From a virus, in the IMG/VR virus record IMGVR_UViG_3300009184_000033, positions 62,001 to 126,000 of that record: 64,000 nt of DNA. One strand, 5' to 3'. The translations under genes were made by a program, and so were the position numbers. The notes under the pieces are model-generated. The model did no database searches, was not told where the DNA came from, and saw only the letters and a program-made list of their open reading frames with translations. This document shows, piece after piece, positions 24,828 to 33,600 of the stretch. Within the stretch, counting starts at the first letter, position 1. Every line of letters begins with the position of its first letter.

Positions 24828-26768
24828 TCAGCTATCGCGCCACAGGTTGTTGCTGGCAAAGGTAAGGACCTCTTCCGCAGACTCCGGGGTGTATCCGTAC
24901 TCGTCAACCATCGTGGTGATCATGTTGGAGTACTTCTTCTGCTGCTCGTCGTCCCTGGTCTTCGACTTGGTAACGATGCGCGCCATGTCCTTGACGGAGG
25001 CGATTAGGTAGCCCTCGATAGCCTCCTTGAGCGGCTCATAGGAGGTGTAGCTCACCTTCTCGTTGCGACGCATCTTGGCAAACATATAGGCGGTGACGTC
25101 TGACCTGAACCCGTCTCGAGAGGAAGCCACAATGCCGATCTGCTCCTCGATTGCTCGCATGAACTTCTCGTCAGGCTCACGCTCCTCTCTTGTGACTCGA
25201 TCCTTGATCTTCTGGCGAGTGGTGTGGGCCTCGGCATTGTCAAGGTAGTTGTCAAACAGGGACTGTGCTTGCTCCTCGTAGGCCGTCACAAACGCCTTTG
25301 CGATCTCGGTCTCGAGGATCTTCAGGTACTCCTCGCGGACGACCTTCTGGATGAGCTCAAGGCACCGGGTGCGGAACTCTTCGTCGATTACCTGCTCCTG
25401 CACCTGCTTGGTGACTGCGGACATCACCGAGATGGGCGTGATGAAGCTCTTTTCGGAATCAGAGAGCGCGTTGTCAATTGCCTTCATGATGAATCGGGTC
25501 GAGATGCCATTCATACCCTCATCACGGGACTCCTCACGGAGGTCCTTGATGTCGATCTTCTTGACCCTGCCCTTCTCGATCACTTCCTCACCGTTGTAGA
25601 TCTTCATCTTTGTCATGATGTCGCACTTCTGGGTCGGCTTCAGGCGGCTCATCACGGAGAACATCGAAGCGACCTTGATCGTGTGAGGGGCAATGTGCGC
25701 CTTGAAGTCAGACTTCTTGAGGATCTTCTCGTAGATCTTCATCTCCTGCGCCAGCTCGAGGACATAGGGGACGTTGATCTTGACGATTCGGTCGAGGATC
25801 GCCTCGTTGGTGTGCTGCGCGCGGAACCGGTTCCACTCGGCCTCGTTACAGTGCGCAAGGATCACACCATCGAAGTAGATCATGTCGTGCTTGCCAGGGG
25901 ACGGGACTCGCTTCTCCTGGGTGGCAGTGATGATAGTGTGGAGGAACTCGATCTCGTTCTTGAAGACTTCGACAAGCTCCACGATGCCACGGTTTCCGAC
26001 GTTGAACGCGCCGTTCAGGGACAGGATGCGGGGATCGTCCTCAGAGAACTTGTCAAGCTTTGAGATGTCCTCAGAGCCGATAAGGACCGATACGTCCTGC
26101 GAGTTTGCATCCATGGGCGGGACCACTGCAACACCACGACGAGCGCGCTGTGAGAACGTAGACTGTACGACCTGGAACTTCTCGTACTCGCCCTTGTACT
26201 TCTCGAGGAGGACGTGGCGGGCAACGGGACTGAGGTCACCCTCGATCTTCACGCCAAGCAGCTCTTCGAACTCTGGACGAAGGGAGCGGGGGATGAGCTG
26301 GAGAGGCTCTCCGCGCTGGGGGTCGTCCTTGAGGTGGTAGAACGGCTCAGCGTGCTCCACCGCCTTCTTTATGTGTTCTGCAAGGGCAGACTTGCCGGAA
26401 CCGACAGGACCCATGAGGAGCAGGACCTGGCGGCTCTCCTCACCCTTGAGGGATGCGGACTTCAGGAAGCGCATGATCTTTGCAATGACTCGCTCATGAC
26501 CAAAGAACTCGTCCTTGAAGTACTCGTAAAGCTTCAGGTTGTCACCGTCAAAGACCTTACGCTTGCGCGGGTCCTCATCCGGTATGATAGAGACTCCGAA
26601 ACCCTCGATGGTATCGTTGAGTCGCTTGTGGGCGTGCTTCACAACGCCCGGGTTATCACGGACCAGGTCGAGGTACTCAAGAAAGTTACCCTCGAACTTG
26701 GTGTCCGACTTGTTGTCCCTCTGGCTCTTGATGAGGTCGAGAAACTTGTTCTTGCTCTTATCCGACAT
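24828..26768 (-). CDS. prkA: PrkA-family serine protein kinase / AAA+ ATPase
   Basis: A 646-residue protein matching the PrkA/YeaG family across its length (family usual 630-645). Walker A is LLMGPVGSGKSALAEHI near residue 120; AHCNEAEWNRF and EAILDRIVKINVPY lie in the AAA core; the C-terminal half carries the PrkA-specific region. In bacteria PrkA acts with YhbH/YeaH and SpoVR/YcgB in stress, nitrogen starvation or sporulation. Both partners are upstream in the same operon. I start at the ATG at 26768 after AGAGG; the GTG two codons earlier is less likely. The operon ends in a strong terminator. Confidence 0.93.
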   Translation of the reverse strand: MSDKSKNKFLDLIKSQRDNKSDTKFEGNFLEYLDLVRDNPGVVKHAHKRLNDTIEGFGVSIIPDEDPRKRKVFDGDNLKLYEYFKDEFFGHERVIAKIMRFLKSASLKGEESRQVLLLMGPVGSGKSALAEHIKKAVEHAEPFYHLKDDPQRGEPLQLIPRSLRPEFEELLGVKIEGDLSPVARHVLLEKYKGEYEKFQVVQSTFSQRARRGVAVVPPMDANSQDVSVLIGSEDISKLDKFSEDDPRILSLNGAFNVGNRGIVELVEVFKNEIEFLHTIITATQEKRVPSPGKHDMIYFDGVILAHCNEAEWNRFRAQHTNEAILDRIVKINVPYVLELAQEMKIYEKILKKSDFKAHIAPHTIKVASMFSVMSRLKPTQKCDIMTKMKIYNGEEVIEKGRVKKIDIKDLREESRDEGMNGISTRFIMKAIDNALSDSEKSFITPISVMSAVTKQVQEQVIDEEFRTRCLELIQKVVREEYLKILETEIAKAFVTAYEEQAQSLFDNYLDNAEAHTTRQKIKDRVTREEREPDEKFMRAIEEQIGIVASSRDGFRSDVTAYMFAKMRRNEKVSYTSYEPLKEAIEGYLIASVKDMARIVTKSKTRDDEQQKKYSNMITTMVDEYGYTPESAEEVLTFASNNLWRDS

Positions 26769-26777
26769 TGACACCTC

Positions 26778-28088
26778 TCAGATTTCGAAGGGTTCGCCTT
26801 CCAAAGTTGTTAGGAGCTTGACTTCGCTCTTCCAGATTTTTGATACGTGGCCTATGACTTTTTCTGCGTAATTGATCTCTAGATCTCTGCCATCGTGCTC
26901 GTGGTGAAGCACAAGAACGTTTCCCTTGTCGATCGATTCAACATAGATCGTTGGTATCGTATTTGCGCCAACTTGCCTGATTAGGTTATGCTTCACCTCT
27001 TTCCAGCCCATCTCATCAGAGACATCCTCGACAACGTAGTTCTCCTTCTTCCTGCCGTAGGAGAAAAGGTTCAGCTCCTCGCACATCTCTTGGGTGAGGT
27101 AGTTTCTGATGAAGGACTCATCGTTGCACGCCTCTCTTGCGATGAAGCATTCCTCTAGTCCCATACGCTTCTCTATATCGTGAAACATGTGGAAGCCGAG
27201 GTGGTAAGGATTGATTGATCCGATCGCGGGTCTGATGACCTGGTTGTGCGACTTGATGAATGGAAGGTGAAGTTCAGGCGGGAGATTGAGCTCGTGGAGG
27301 ATCCGGTAGTGCCAGTAGCTGGCCCAGCCCTCGTTCATAATCTTGGTGCGGATCTGCGGCATGAAGTACTGTGACTCAGTCCTCACAATGTCGAGAACGT
27401 CCCTCTCCCAGTCTTCCATGTTTGCGTGCTCGCCCAGGAATCCCAGAACATCGTACTCCTTCTCCAGAGGAACCTTCTCGAGGCTGTCCATTGAGACCTT
27501 GAGTCCGCGTTCCTTCTGCTCCTTGAAGCGTAGTATCATCTCCTTCTTCTTCACAGAGTGAGGAATGTACTCCTTCGGGAAGCGGTAGGTCTGGAACTGG
27601 ATTGCGTGCGCAGAATCCAGTAGCTCCTCCACCTTGATGATTCCAATGCTTGGGTCCTCGATGTAGCCCTGGATGCGCTTTCTGGCATTCCTAAAGCGGT
27701 GCACAATGATGTCCGGCTGGGTGCTGGAGAACATCCTGTTGTTCTTGAAGAAGTCACTGTGGCCAACACAGTGCGCCATGATGAGCACCTGCAGGTACAG
27801 AGGATTCTCCCGCATCAGGTAAGCAATGCTGGGATTCGAGTTGATGATGAGCTCGTATGGAAGACCCTCAGCACCAATGTTATACATCTGCTGAGTGCGC
27901 TCGAAAGACTTTCCGAAAGACCAGTGCGGGTAGTGGCTCGGCATGCCGTGGTATGACATGTGGCCCATCATCTCGTAGTAGTCGCAGGTCTCGTACACAA
28001 TTGGAAACCAGTCGAGATTGTGGCTCTCTGCGATCTCAATGATCCTCTTATCGTATTCTTCCAGTTCCTTGAAGGTCCAATCTGACAT
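26778..28088 (-). CDS. spoVR: SpoVR/YcgB family protein
   Basis: A 436-residue protein with the SpoVR pattern: an N-terminal helix with DWFPIVYETCDYYEMMGHMS, GMPSHYPHWSFGKSFER, YELIINSNPSIAYL, AHCVGHSDFFKNN, and later MNEGWASYWHYRI. The family is usually 430-510 residues, and its biochemical role is unknown. In bacteria it is co-inherited with prkA and yhbH, as here. Its ATG shares one base with the yhbH-like stop and its stop is 9 bases before the prkA start. Confidence 0.93.
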   Translation of the reverse strand: MSDWTFKELEEYDKRIIEIAESHNLDWFPIVYETCDYYEMMGHMSYHGMPSHYPHWSFGKSFERTQQMYNIGAEGLPYELIINSNPSIAYLMRENPLYLQVLIMAHCVGHSDFFKNNRMFSSTQPDIIVHRFRNARKRIQGYIEDPSIGIIKVEELLDSAHAIQFQTYRFPKEYIPHSVKKKEMILRFKEQKERGLKVSMDSLEKVPLEKEYDVLGFLGEHANMEDWERDVLDIVRTESQYFMPQIRTKIMNEGWASYWHYRILHELNLPPELHLPFIKSHNQVIRPAIGSINPYHLGFHMFHDIEKRMGLEECFIAREACNDESFIRNYLTQEMCEELNLFSYGRKKENYVVEDVSDEMGWKEVKHNLIRQVGANTIPTIYVESIDKGNVLVLHHEHDGRDLEINYAEKVIGHVSKIWKSEVKLLTTLEGEPFEI

Positions 28089-29257
28089 TAAAGCTTCCCT
28101 CCAAAGAATGACTTGAATGCTGGCCAGATGTCTTTCGGCGTGTTGATGTTGGCGATCTTGAAGTTGCTGTCCTTGAGCGGCTGGAGCAAGTTTCCGAGCA
28201 TCGAGTCGTTGTGAGCCCAGCGCATCTTGTCCTTCTCAGGCTCAATCTCACAGTAGCCGTACAGCTGGCACAGTGGCTTTAGCACTCTGAGTCGCTCAAG
28301 GAGCTTTGGATTGTCGTTGGAGAAGTTGTCACCGTCGCTACACTGGAACGCATAGATGTTCCAGGCGGACTGGTGGTACCGCTTCTCAATGATCTGGCTC
28401 ACCATCTCGATTGCCGGCGAGACCGTGGTGCCGCCAGAGGATCCGCGCTTGAAGAACTGGTCTTCCGTGACCTCGTAGGCGGCGGTATCATGGGCAATGA
28501 ATACGATCTCGGTGTTCTCATACCGTGAGCGTACAAAGTGGTATAGCAGGAAGAAGAAGCTCCGTGCGAGATACTTCTTCTCATCGGTCATCGAGCCTGA
28601 CACGTCCATGATGAAGAAGATCACGGCGTTCGAAGAGGGCTGTGAGACCTGCTTGATGTGCTTGTAGCGCAGGTCGTCATCATTGAACGAGAAGCTCTCC
28701 TGCTCCTCTGGATCATAAGAGCCGCTCGACTTTGCCACGTTTCGCCGGCGGAGCATGCGCTTCACCGTCTCCTTCTTATCAAGCCTGGGCCTGATTCCCT
28801 CGTTCCTGTAGCCGTGGCGCTTTGGCTTCTCGGTGATGATCTGCTTTAGGGACTTCTTCTCCAGCTCGGGAAGCTCTAGGCTATCGAAAAGGTAGTGTGC
28901 GAGCTCTTCGAGCGTGATCTCGACCTCGTACACTTCCTCACCAGCATCCTCGCCGGCCTTTCCTGGCTTTCCCTTCTGGGGCTTTCCGGCACTGCCGACC
29001 GTCTGTCCCCTGGATACGTCCTTTCCTGGAGCAGAACCGACCTGGCGATTTCCATTATCGCCATAGACGAATCGATACTCCTTGATGCCCTTCACGGGAA
29101 TCTTGATCTTCTTCTTACCGTCCTGACCTATGATCGACTCATCCGCGACTATGTCGTGGATTCCGTCCTTGATTGCCCTATCGATCTTCTCTTTGTGACG
29201 TCGGCGGTCAGAAGCCGACCTGTCAGCGGAGGTCTTGTGCTCTTTGAAAACGGACAT
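28088..29257 (-). CDS. yhbH: YhbH/YeaH family (DUF444) protein with VWA-like domain
   Basis: A 389-residue protein. The start FKEHKTSADRSASDRRRHKEK and the GIKEYRFVYGD region match the YhbH/YeaH family. The C-terminal half carries FFIMDVSGSMTDEKK, a MIDAS metal site of the von Willebrand A type, and HDTAAYEVTEDQFF with GGTTVSPA. First gene of the trio. A TGATACTTA element ends only 5 bases before the ATG and there is no ribosome site, so the transcript may be leaderless. Confidence 0.92.
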   Translation of the reverse strand: MSVFKEHKTSADRSASDRRRHKEKIDRAIKDGIHDIVADESIIGQDGKKKIKIPVKGIKEYRFVYGDNGNRQVGSAPGKDVSRGQTVGSAGKPQKGKPGKAGEDAGEEVYEVEITLEELAHYLFDSLELPELEKKSLKQIITEKPKRHGYRNEGIRPRLDKKETVKRMLRRRNVAKSSGSYDPEEQESFSFNDDDLRYKHIKQVSQPSSNAVIFFIMDVSGSMTDEKKYLARSFFFLLYHFVRSRYENTEIVFIAHDTAAYEVTEDQFFKRGSSGGTTVSPAIEMVSQIIEKRYHQSAWNIYAFQCSDGDNFSNDNPKLLERLRVLKPLCQLYGYCEIEPEKDKMRWAHNDSMLGNLLQPLKDSNFKIANINTPKDIWPAFKSFFGGKL

Positions 29258-29262
29258 ACCAA

Positions 29263-29271
29263 TAAGTATCA
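29263..29271 (-). promoter_or_regulatory. TGATACTTA element directly before yhbH
   Basis: The minus strand reads TGATACTTA-TTGGT-ATG. A -10-like element five bases before the start codon is what a leaderless transcript would need. The same element lies before other genes in the window. Inferred. Confidence 0.5.
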
Positions 29272-29721
29272 GGTTCTGAGCGAGTATAAACTCTCGTTGC
29301 TCTTCAGTATGTCACGGGCCCAAACAACTGCTGGCTGAAGGTAGGGGTGAAACTTATCGTGGTCGGCCTCAAGATCAAGCCACTTGAGTCCGTGATGCTC
29401 GAGGATTCCGGTCTTCTCGTTCTTCTTGATCTTTGCGTCCTTGCTGGTCACCGCAATATAGAGAGTCAGGTGCTTGACTTTGAGGCTGAGATCTCCGAAT
29501 GGCATCTCGCCGTCTTCGATTAGGATGTCAGCCTCCTCAAAGCACTCTCTCTTTGCCGTGCTAAGAAGCGGCTCGCTGTTGGAGTCCACGCCACCCTTGG
29601 GTAGATCATAAGTGCTGTAGAACCTGAGCCCCAGCACTTTCCAGCCGTCATCAAACTTTCGCAGGACTACAAATCCTGCTCCAGGACGCCGCTCCCTCTT
29701 ATTGCTCCCGCGAGTAGTCAT
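29269..29721 (-). CDS. Nudix hydrolase
   Basis: A 150-residue protein with a Nudix box: GGVDSNSEP then STAKRECFEEADI. G, E, REC and EE are in register; the usual final Gly is Asp, a mild departure. It hydrolyses a nucleoside diphosphate linked to another group; the substrate is unknown. I start at the ATG at 29721, with GAGG seven bases before it, inside the end of the cupin gene. In T4-like phages Nudix proteins act on caps or dinucleotides. Confidence 0.82.
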   Translation of the reverse strand: MTTRGSNKRERRPGAGFVVLRKFDDGWKVLGLRFYSTYDLPKGGVDSNSEPLLSTAKRECFEEADILIEDGEMPFGDLSLKVKHLTLYIAVTSKDAKIKKNEKTGILEHHGLKWLDLEADHDKFHPYLQPAVVWARDILKSNESLYSLRT

Positions 29722-30040
29722 CTTCAAGCCTCACTACATCGTTGATTTCAGGGGTCGAGACTTCAATCAGCTGGACATCACCATCGTAAGCACAGAACCT
29801 GTGGACCGTCTTTGGAGTCACGTGAAACGTGCTTCCCTCAGTGTATTTCCACTTGTTCTCGCCCTTGGCTCCGACTTCGATTGTGAGAGTTCCACTGAGA
29901 ACCCTGATTGTCTCGTCCTTGATATTGTGGTACTGACGGCTCAGACGGTGGCCATTCTTGATCACCAGAATCTTTCCAAGGTACTTGGGGTTCTCAGCCC
30001 AAATCTCTTCGTGTCCCCATGGCTTATTTACGATTCTCAT
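29699..30040 (-). CDS. Cupin, mannose-6-phosphate isomerase type
   Basis: A 113-residue single cupin. It starts MRIVNKPWGHEEIWAE, the entry to type II phosphomannose isomerase cupins, followed by GHRLSRQYHNIKDETIRVLSG (cupin motif 1 with His/Glu ligands) and HRFCAYDGDVQLIEVSTP (motif 2). The start at 30040 overlaps the upstream stop and has AGGTGA before it. It may isomerise or sense a sugar phosphate. Confidence 0.75.
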   Translation of the reverse strand: MRIVNKPWGHEEIWAENPKYLGKILVIKNGHRLSRQYHNIKDETIRVLSGTLTIEVGAKGENKWKYTEGSTFHVTPKTVHRFCAYDGDVQLIEVSTPEINDVVRLEDDYSREQ

Positions 30041-30516
30041 TTCTTCACCTTTGAGACTAGATCTGATGACGACTGGATCTTGCCGCCGCCAATTCCAAAT
30101 ACCACATCGCACCCAATCTTTGAGCACAGCTCAAACTCTGGAACGTTCTGCGCCGTGTCTCGGTCTCCACCCTTTGTGAAATAGTTCGGCTTTAGAGCAT
30201 CAATTGCGCCAACCACGGTCTGTGATCCATCATCCCACGGTACAACATAGTCGACTCCTCGGACACCGTCGATTATCTCCATGCGCTCTTCATCGGGCAT
30301 GAAGGCATAACCCTTCTTCCTGAGGAGAAATCCGTCTCCGTTCACAATCACGACCGTTACGCCGCCCTCTTTGCTTGCCAGCCTGGCAGTGTCAAGAAGG
30401 CAACGAAGGTGTCCGACGTGCATGGGATCAAATCCGCCGCTCGTAGCCCAGACCTTCTGGTTTGGGTGGAATTCGCTGAGCACATCTCGCAGGTGCTCGA
30501 CATTCTTGCAGATCAT
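30037..30516 (-). CDS. Nucleotidyltransferase, HldE/TagD-like
   Basis: A 159-residue protein with SGGFDPMHVGHLRCL (HxGH nucleotide-binding motif), the middle KPNYFTKGGDR and the C-terminal KIQSSSDLV, matching the ISSS/T motif. These enzymes attach CMP or AMP to glycerol phosphate or heptose phosphate. The gene is coupled to the cupin downstream (ATGA) and the helicase upstream. Together with the cupin it may feed the glycan cluster. Confidence 0.85.
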   Translation of the reverse strand: MICKNVEHLRDVLSEFHPNQKVWATSGGFDPMHVGHLRCLLDTARLASKEGGVTVVIVNGDGFLLRKKGYAFMPDEERMEIIDGVRGVDYVVPWDDGSQTVVGAIDALKPNYFTKGGDRDTAQNVPEFELCSKIGCDVVFGIGGGKIQSSSDLVSKVKK

Positions 30517-32135
30517 TTTACGATAGACTCCCTGAAATCTTCTGGAAAGAACTTGGAGTTCTTCGAGTAAAATCTATCCCAGTCGCCATCGAGAATATAG
30601 GTCACTGCGTGGTCAGTCTCACTTCGGACAGATCGGCCCACAGACTGGACGATGGTCTTTGCGGTCTGGAGCGGGTACCACCAGGGCCAGCGGTGCATGC
30701 GCTTCTTCACGATCTTGTCACCGAGGTAGGGGTATGGGACCTTGCAGAGGATCTGGAAGCGGCTGGAATCGTCCTTGAGGTCCACACCTTCCGTCATCGA
30801 GGGTGACAGCAGAACCGTTGGCTGGGTCCCCGTGATGTGCTTGGACAGCGTCTCATCCCGGTCTGCGCTGCCATGGGTAAGGAGCCGGTTGGACTTCACG
30901 TTCTTCATGAGATAGTTCGCGATCTTGTAGGAGTGGCAGTGGATGATGCCCTTCTCATTCGGGTGATTGCGCAGAATCTCGGTAACGGCGGTGGCCAAAC
31001 GAGGCAGGGTCTGCTCGATCTTGTCCGCTGACATGCTGCCGACGGGGCTCACCAGGATCGGCTTGTTCTCGACCGGGAACGGTGACGGGATAGAGATGAA
31101 GGCGCAGTCCTCGGACTTGATTCCCAGGAGACCGCAGAAGCCCTCCTTGTCGAGAATCGTCGCCGACATCAGCAGGACCTTGTGACCGTGACGGAACAGG
31201 AACTCGTCCGCATAGTGGGAGACATCAACCGGCTTGAACTCGAGCTTGCGACCGGACTGCCCCTCGGCAGGAATCAGGTTGAAGATCCAGTTCTCGTCGT
31301 CGTAGATCTTCAGGAATCGGTGGACCTTGCAGATGTGCTTGTCGAGGAGCTCATACCGCTTTGCGATTGTAGTGAACTCCTTGAGTTTGTCCTTGAAGCC
31401 GACGTACTTCTCCATCATCTTTTCCATGTGCTTCACATGGGTATCAAGCTTGGGCTCGTACTCCTCGCGCAGCCACTTGATCGCCTGGAGCTGGGTCTTG
31501 ATCTCGGGCATCTCAAGCTTGAGGGCAGTGGATGCAAACCGCTCGCTGATGTCGATCTCGATGAACTTGCTGAGCTCCATGTCAGCATTGTGCGCCTCGT
31601 CGACCACCAGGAGCCGCCGGGGCTGGAGGCGGCCAGCGTACACCGTCTCAGCCAGGAAGTAGCTGAAGTTCGTCACGCTCTCCTCGCCATTGATGAACGC
31701 GTTCTTGGCCTGCCGGTAGACACAGTGGTGGGCACAGTTCTTGAAGAACGCAGAGGACTTGTCTGCGACCTTGAGTGCCCTGAGGCTGTCCGCGCAGGTG
31801 TTCGCCTTGTGGTAAGTGCACTGGAAGTTTGCTGAAGACTTCAGCGAGAGCATCGTGCCTTTCGGTGCCCCAAAGTCGCGCAGGTACTGGTCCTGCAGGA
31901 TCTTCTGGGTCGTGATGAAGTAGCCGCCCGGCTTGAAGTCTGCCGGGGCACTGTGACCGGACACGGTCCGGGAAAGCGCGAGACCGATCGCCGACTTGCC
32001 GACGCCGGTACCCGCCTCGATCACCACGAACTTCTTGTCTTCCTCGAAGAATGCCTTGAGCGCGAACTCGATTGCATCCTTCTGGGCGTCACGGATCTGA
32101 GAGAATGGGAAGTTGATCTCGTACTCGGGAATCAC
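30513..32135 (-). CDS. XPD/DinG-type superfamily 2 helicase
   Basis: A 540-residue helicase. Walker A is EAGTGVGKSAIGLA, motif II VVDEAHNADM, motif V SPSMTEGVDL and motif VI QSVGRSVRS. Four Cys between motifs I and II (FQC, NTC, KNC, HHC) match an iron-sulfur cluster site, as in XPD and DinG. It probably unwinds DNA with 5'-to-3' polarity in repair. The start is a GTG: I prefer 32135 (GTG-ATT-CCC), eight bases after GGAG, over 32144. A TTGAAA-N16-TATAAT promoter lies upstream. Confidence 0.88.
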   Translation of the reverse strand: MIPEYEINFPFSQIRDAQKDAIEFALKAFFEEDKKFVVIEAGTGVGKSAIGLALSRTVSGHSAPADFKPGGYFITTQKILQDQYLRDFGAPKGTMLSLKSSANFQCTYHKANTCADSLRALKVADKSSAFFKNCAHHCVYRQAKNAFINGEESVTNFSYFLAETVYAGRLQPRRLLVVDEAHNADMELSKFIEIDISERFASTALKLEMPEIKTQLQAIKWLREEYEPKLDTHVKHMEKMMEKYVGFKDKLKEFTTIAKRYELLDKHICKVHRFLKIYDDENWIFNLIPAEGQSGRKLEFKPVDVSHYADEFLFRHGHKVLLMSATILDKEGFCGLLGIKSEDCAFISIPSPFPVENKPILVSPVGSMSADKIEQTLPRLATAVTEILRNHPNEKGIIHCHSYKIANYLMKNVKSNRLLTHGSADRDETLSKHITGTQPTVLLSPSMTEGVDLKDDSSRFQILCKVPYPYLGDKIVKKRMHRWPWWYPLQTAKTIVQSVGRSVRSETDHAVTYILDGDWDRFYSKNSKFFPEDFRESIVK

Positions 32136-32155
32136 AGTTTGCACTCCAATACCCG

Positions 32156-32183
32156 ATTATACCACGCGTAAATCGCTTTTCAA
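32156..32183 (-). promoter_or_regulatory. Sigma-70-type promoter of the helicase operon
   Basis: On the minus strand TTGAAA (32183-32178), a 16-base spacer and TATAAT (32161-32156) stand just before the helicase start. The -10 box is perfect and the -35 box has one or two mismatches. The same two boxes and the same spacing recur at 60.1 kb. Likely read by host RNA polymerase early in infection. Confidence 0.75.
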
Positions 32184-32491
32184 CGCTCTTTTGCCATCTT
32201 ATCCCGTTTCATCTTCTCGAACTCGGTCCGGATCCACATCTTCGCTTGCTCTTCATCAGCAAACGTGCGGGTGTAGCTCTGCTTTCTGCCCTTGGTGGTG
32301 TCGGTGATGCTGGCAAACGTCTTGCCCTTCTCATCTGTGGAGATCTCGTACTCCATGTCTTCGTAGTCTTCCCAGGTGTACGGGTCAGTGTGGACGCTGT
32401 GGGCATTTCTACCGACACCGGGAGGGACCTGGGTCATCGAAGTTCCGAATCCAGTCTCAAAAAGCAGATCGACTAATTTCATTCTGTGCAT
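32180..32491 (-). CDS. Protein with capsid-targeting-like start MKLVDLLFE, 103 residues
   Basis: The first residues MHRMKLVDLLFE are nearly the same as those of the 642-residue HAD-type protein (MKRMKLVDLLFE), although the rest is unrelated. LFE followed by a small residue fits a prohead-protease site (L/I-x-E). The remaining body (YTWEDYEDMEYEIST, TFADEEQAKMWIRTEFEKMK) is a small alpha/beta domain of no known family. I infer that it is packaged in the head. Confidence 0.65.
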   Translation of the reverse strand: MHRMKLVDLLFETGFGTSMTQVPPGVGRNAHSVHTDPYTWEDYEDMEYEISTDEKGKTFASITDTTKGRKQSYTRTFADEEQAKMWIRTEFEKMKRDKMAKER

Positions 32492-32506
32492 GCTATAACT
32501 GTACGT

Positions 32507-32848
32507 CTAGTACACATCGTATTCCGTTAGCTTGTCAGCCACTTCCTCGAGGAAACTTTCAGGGATCCCAACGTAACCGATGTCCTTCGCGGCTCTCTTC
32601 AGCTTGCGAACGTTGGTCTCTGCCTTCCTGGAGGGGCGCATCTCAAGGTCCATCATGGCATCAATAAGCTCCTGCTCCAGGTCCGCCCAGTCAATCTCTT
32701 CACCCTGGGGTGTGACGTAGTACTCGGGAGGAGACATAGGAGGGGGTGCGAGCGTTGACATCTCTGAGATACGACGTGAACGTGTGAGCTTGGAAGCTTC
32801 CTCGCGGATGATCTGACGAAGTCTCGTCTCTGTGAGTCTGATTGCCAT
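32507..32848 (-). CDS. Protein with LRQIIREE-type start, 113 residues
   Basis: I start at the ATG at 32848, nine bases after AGGAG. The start RLTETRLRQIIREEASKL is one of several similar N-termini in the window. The body has a Pro-rich linker and two acidic helices (ADLEQELIDAMMDLEMRP, IPESFLEEVADKLTEY). Function unknown; probably virion-internal by analogy with T4 tagged proteins. It has its own promoter-like boxes directly after the hsp20 terminator. Confidence 0.68.
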   Translation of the reverse strand: MAIRLTETRLRQIIREEASKLTRSRRISEMSTLAPPPMSPPEYYVTPQGEEIDWADLEQELIDAMMDLEMRPSRKAETNVRKLKRAAKDIGYVGIPESFLEEVADKLTEYDVY

Positions 32849-32876
32849 TTGATGATTCTCCTGTGAGCTGTAACGA

Positions 32877-32905
32877 TAACTATCCTCTTTCGGGCATGTT
32901 TTCAA
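32877..32905 (-). promoter_or_regulatory. Possible sigma-70-type promoter after the hsp20 terminator
   Basis: The minus strand has TTGAAA (32905-32900), a 17-base spacer and TAGTTA (32882-32877). It sits between the hsp20 terminator and the next gene, where a new promoter is expected. The -10 box is weak. Confidence 0.45.
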
Positions 32906-32911
32906 TCTGAC

Positions 32912-32946
32912 AAAAAAAAAGCCGTCGAACCCAAGAGAACGACGGC
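32912..32946 (-). terminator. Intrinsic terminator of hsp20
   Basis: The minus strand reads GCCGTCG, a 12-base loop, CGACGGC, then nine T. This is a textbook intrinsic terminator 24 bases past the hsp20 stop. Confidence 0.92.
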
Positions 32947-32969
32947 ATCACAGAGCGGGTGATTGCTGA

Positions 32970-33353
32970 CTACTCGACGGAGATGATCCGCTTCACGCTC
33001 TTCTGGACGGGGACCTCGACATAGAGGATGCCGGCGTCATACCGCGCCGAGATTCCATCCTGCGCGACGTTCTCACCGAGAGTCCAGGACCGGGAGTATG
33101 TGGACTTGGTGCCGTTCACCTCACGGTTACCGGTGACGGTGAGGCTGTCGTGCTCGGTGGAGATCTCAATGTCGGAGCGGCTGAGGCCCGGCATCTCCAC
33201 GGCGATGGAGTAGCCCTTGTCGGTCTCATTGATCTGAGCACGCGGCATCAGGGCAGTCGTCTTACGAGCGTACCGGTCACTGCGCTCATCGAGGAACGAG
33301 TCGAGGAAGGTGTCGAAGCTGGCATAGGGGCTGCGATTCACGATGCTGAACAT
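32970..33353 (-). CDS. Small heat-shock protein, Hsp20 family
   Basis: A 127-residue protein with an alpha-crystallin domain at residues 35-125: YSIAVEMPGLSRSDIEIS, LTVTGNRE, a SRSWTL segment and AGILYVEVPVQ. It holds unfolded proteins in soluble form, and Hsp20 proteins occur in many T4-like marine phages. AAAGGAGAG lies 6-7 bases before the ATG. It is followed by a strong terminator, so it may be a single-gene transcript. Confidence 0.93.
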   Translation of the reverse strand: MFSIVNRSPYASFDTFLDSFLDERSDRYARKTTALMPRAQINETDKGYSIAVEMPGLSRSDIEISTEHDSLTVTGNREVNGTKSTYSRSWTLGENVAQDGISARYDAGILYVEVPVQKSVKRIISVE

Positions 33354-33436
33354 GTTTTCTCTCCTTTTGATCTACGGCGTCGTTGCCGTGTGAAGAAGAT
33401 AAGCACCAATGCTCATAAGAAAACGGCCTGAGAGAA

Positions 33437-33583
33437 CTATTTTTTCGCCTCGACGATGAGGTACTTCATGAGCTTCTCTATCTGGATTATCGCGCTGACT
33501 GACTGAGGGTCAGTGAACATGAACTTGCACTGGGATAGCAGGAGGGTGATCTTCTTGATCAGGTAGGCTTTCTGTTGGTCCAT
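33437..33583 (-). CDS. Small hypothetical protein, 48 residues
   Basis: A short frame starting with ATG at 33583, with GAGGA four to five bases upstream. The product starts MDQQKAYLIKKITLLL, has SVSAIIQIEKLMKYLIV near the end and is predicted to form two amphipathic helices. It fills an otherwise empty gap between the SET gene and hsp20. Function unknown. Confidence 0.55.
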   Translation of the reverse strand: MDQQKAYLIKKITLLLSQCKFMFTDPQSVSAIIQIEKLMKYLIVEAKK

Positions 33584-33600
33584 CGAGTCCTCGATACTAA

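Noticed and set aside
25224-26063. 279-residue plus-strand open frame
   Set aside because: Antisense to the well-conserved prkA gene; the Leu/Asp/Val-rich product is an artefact of codon use.
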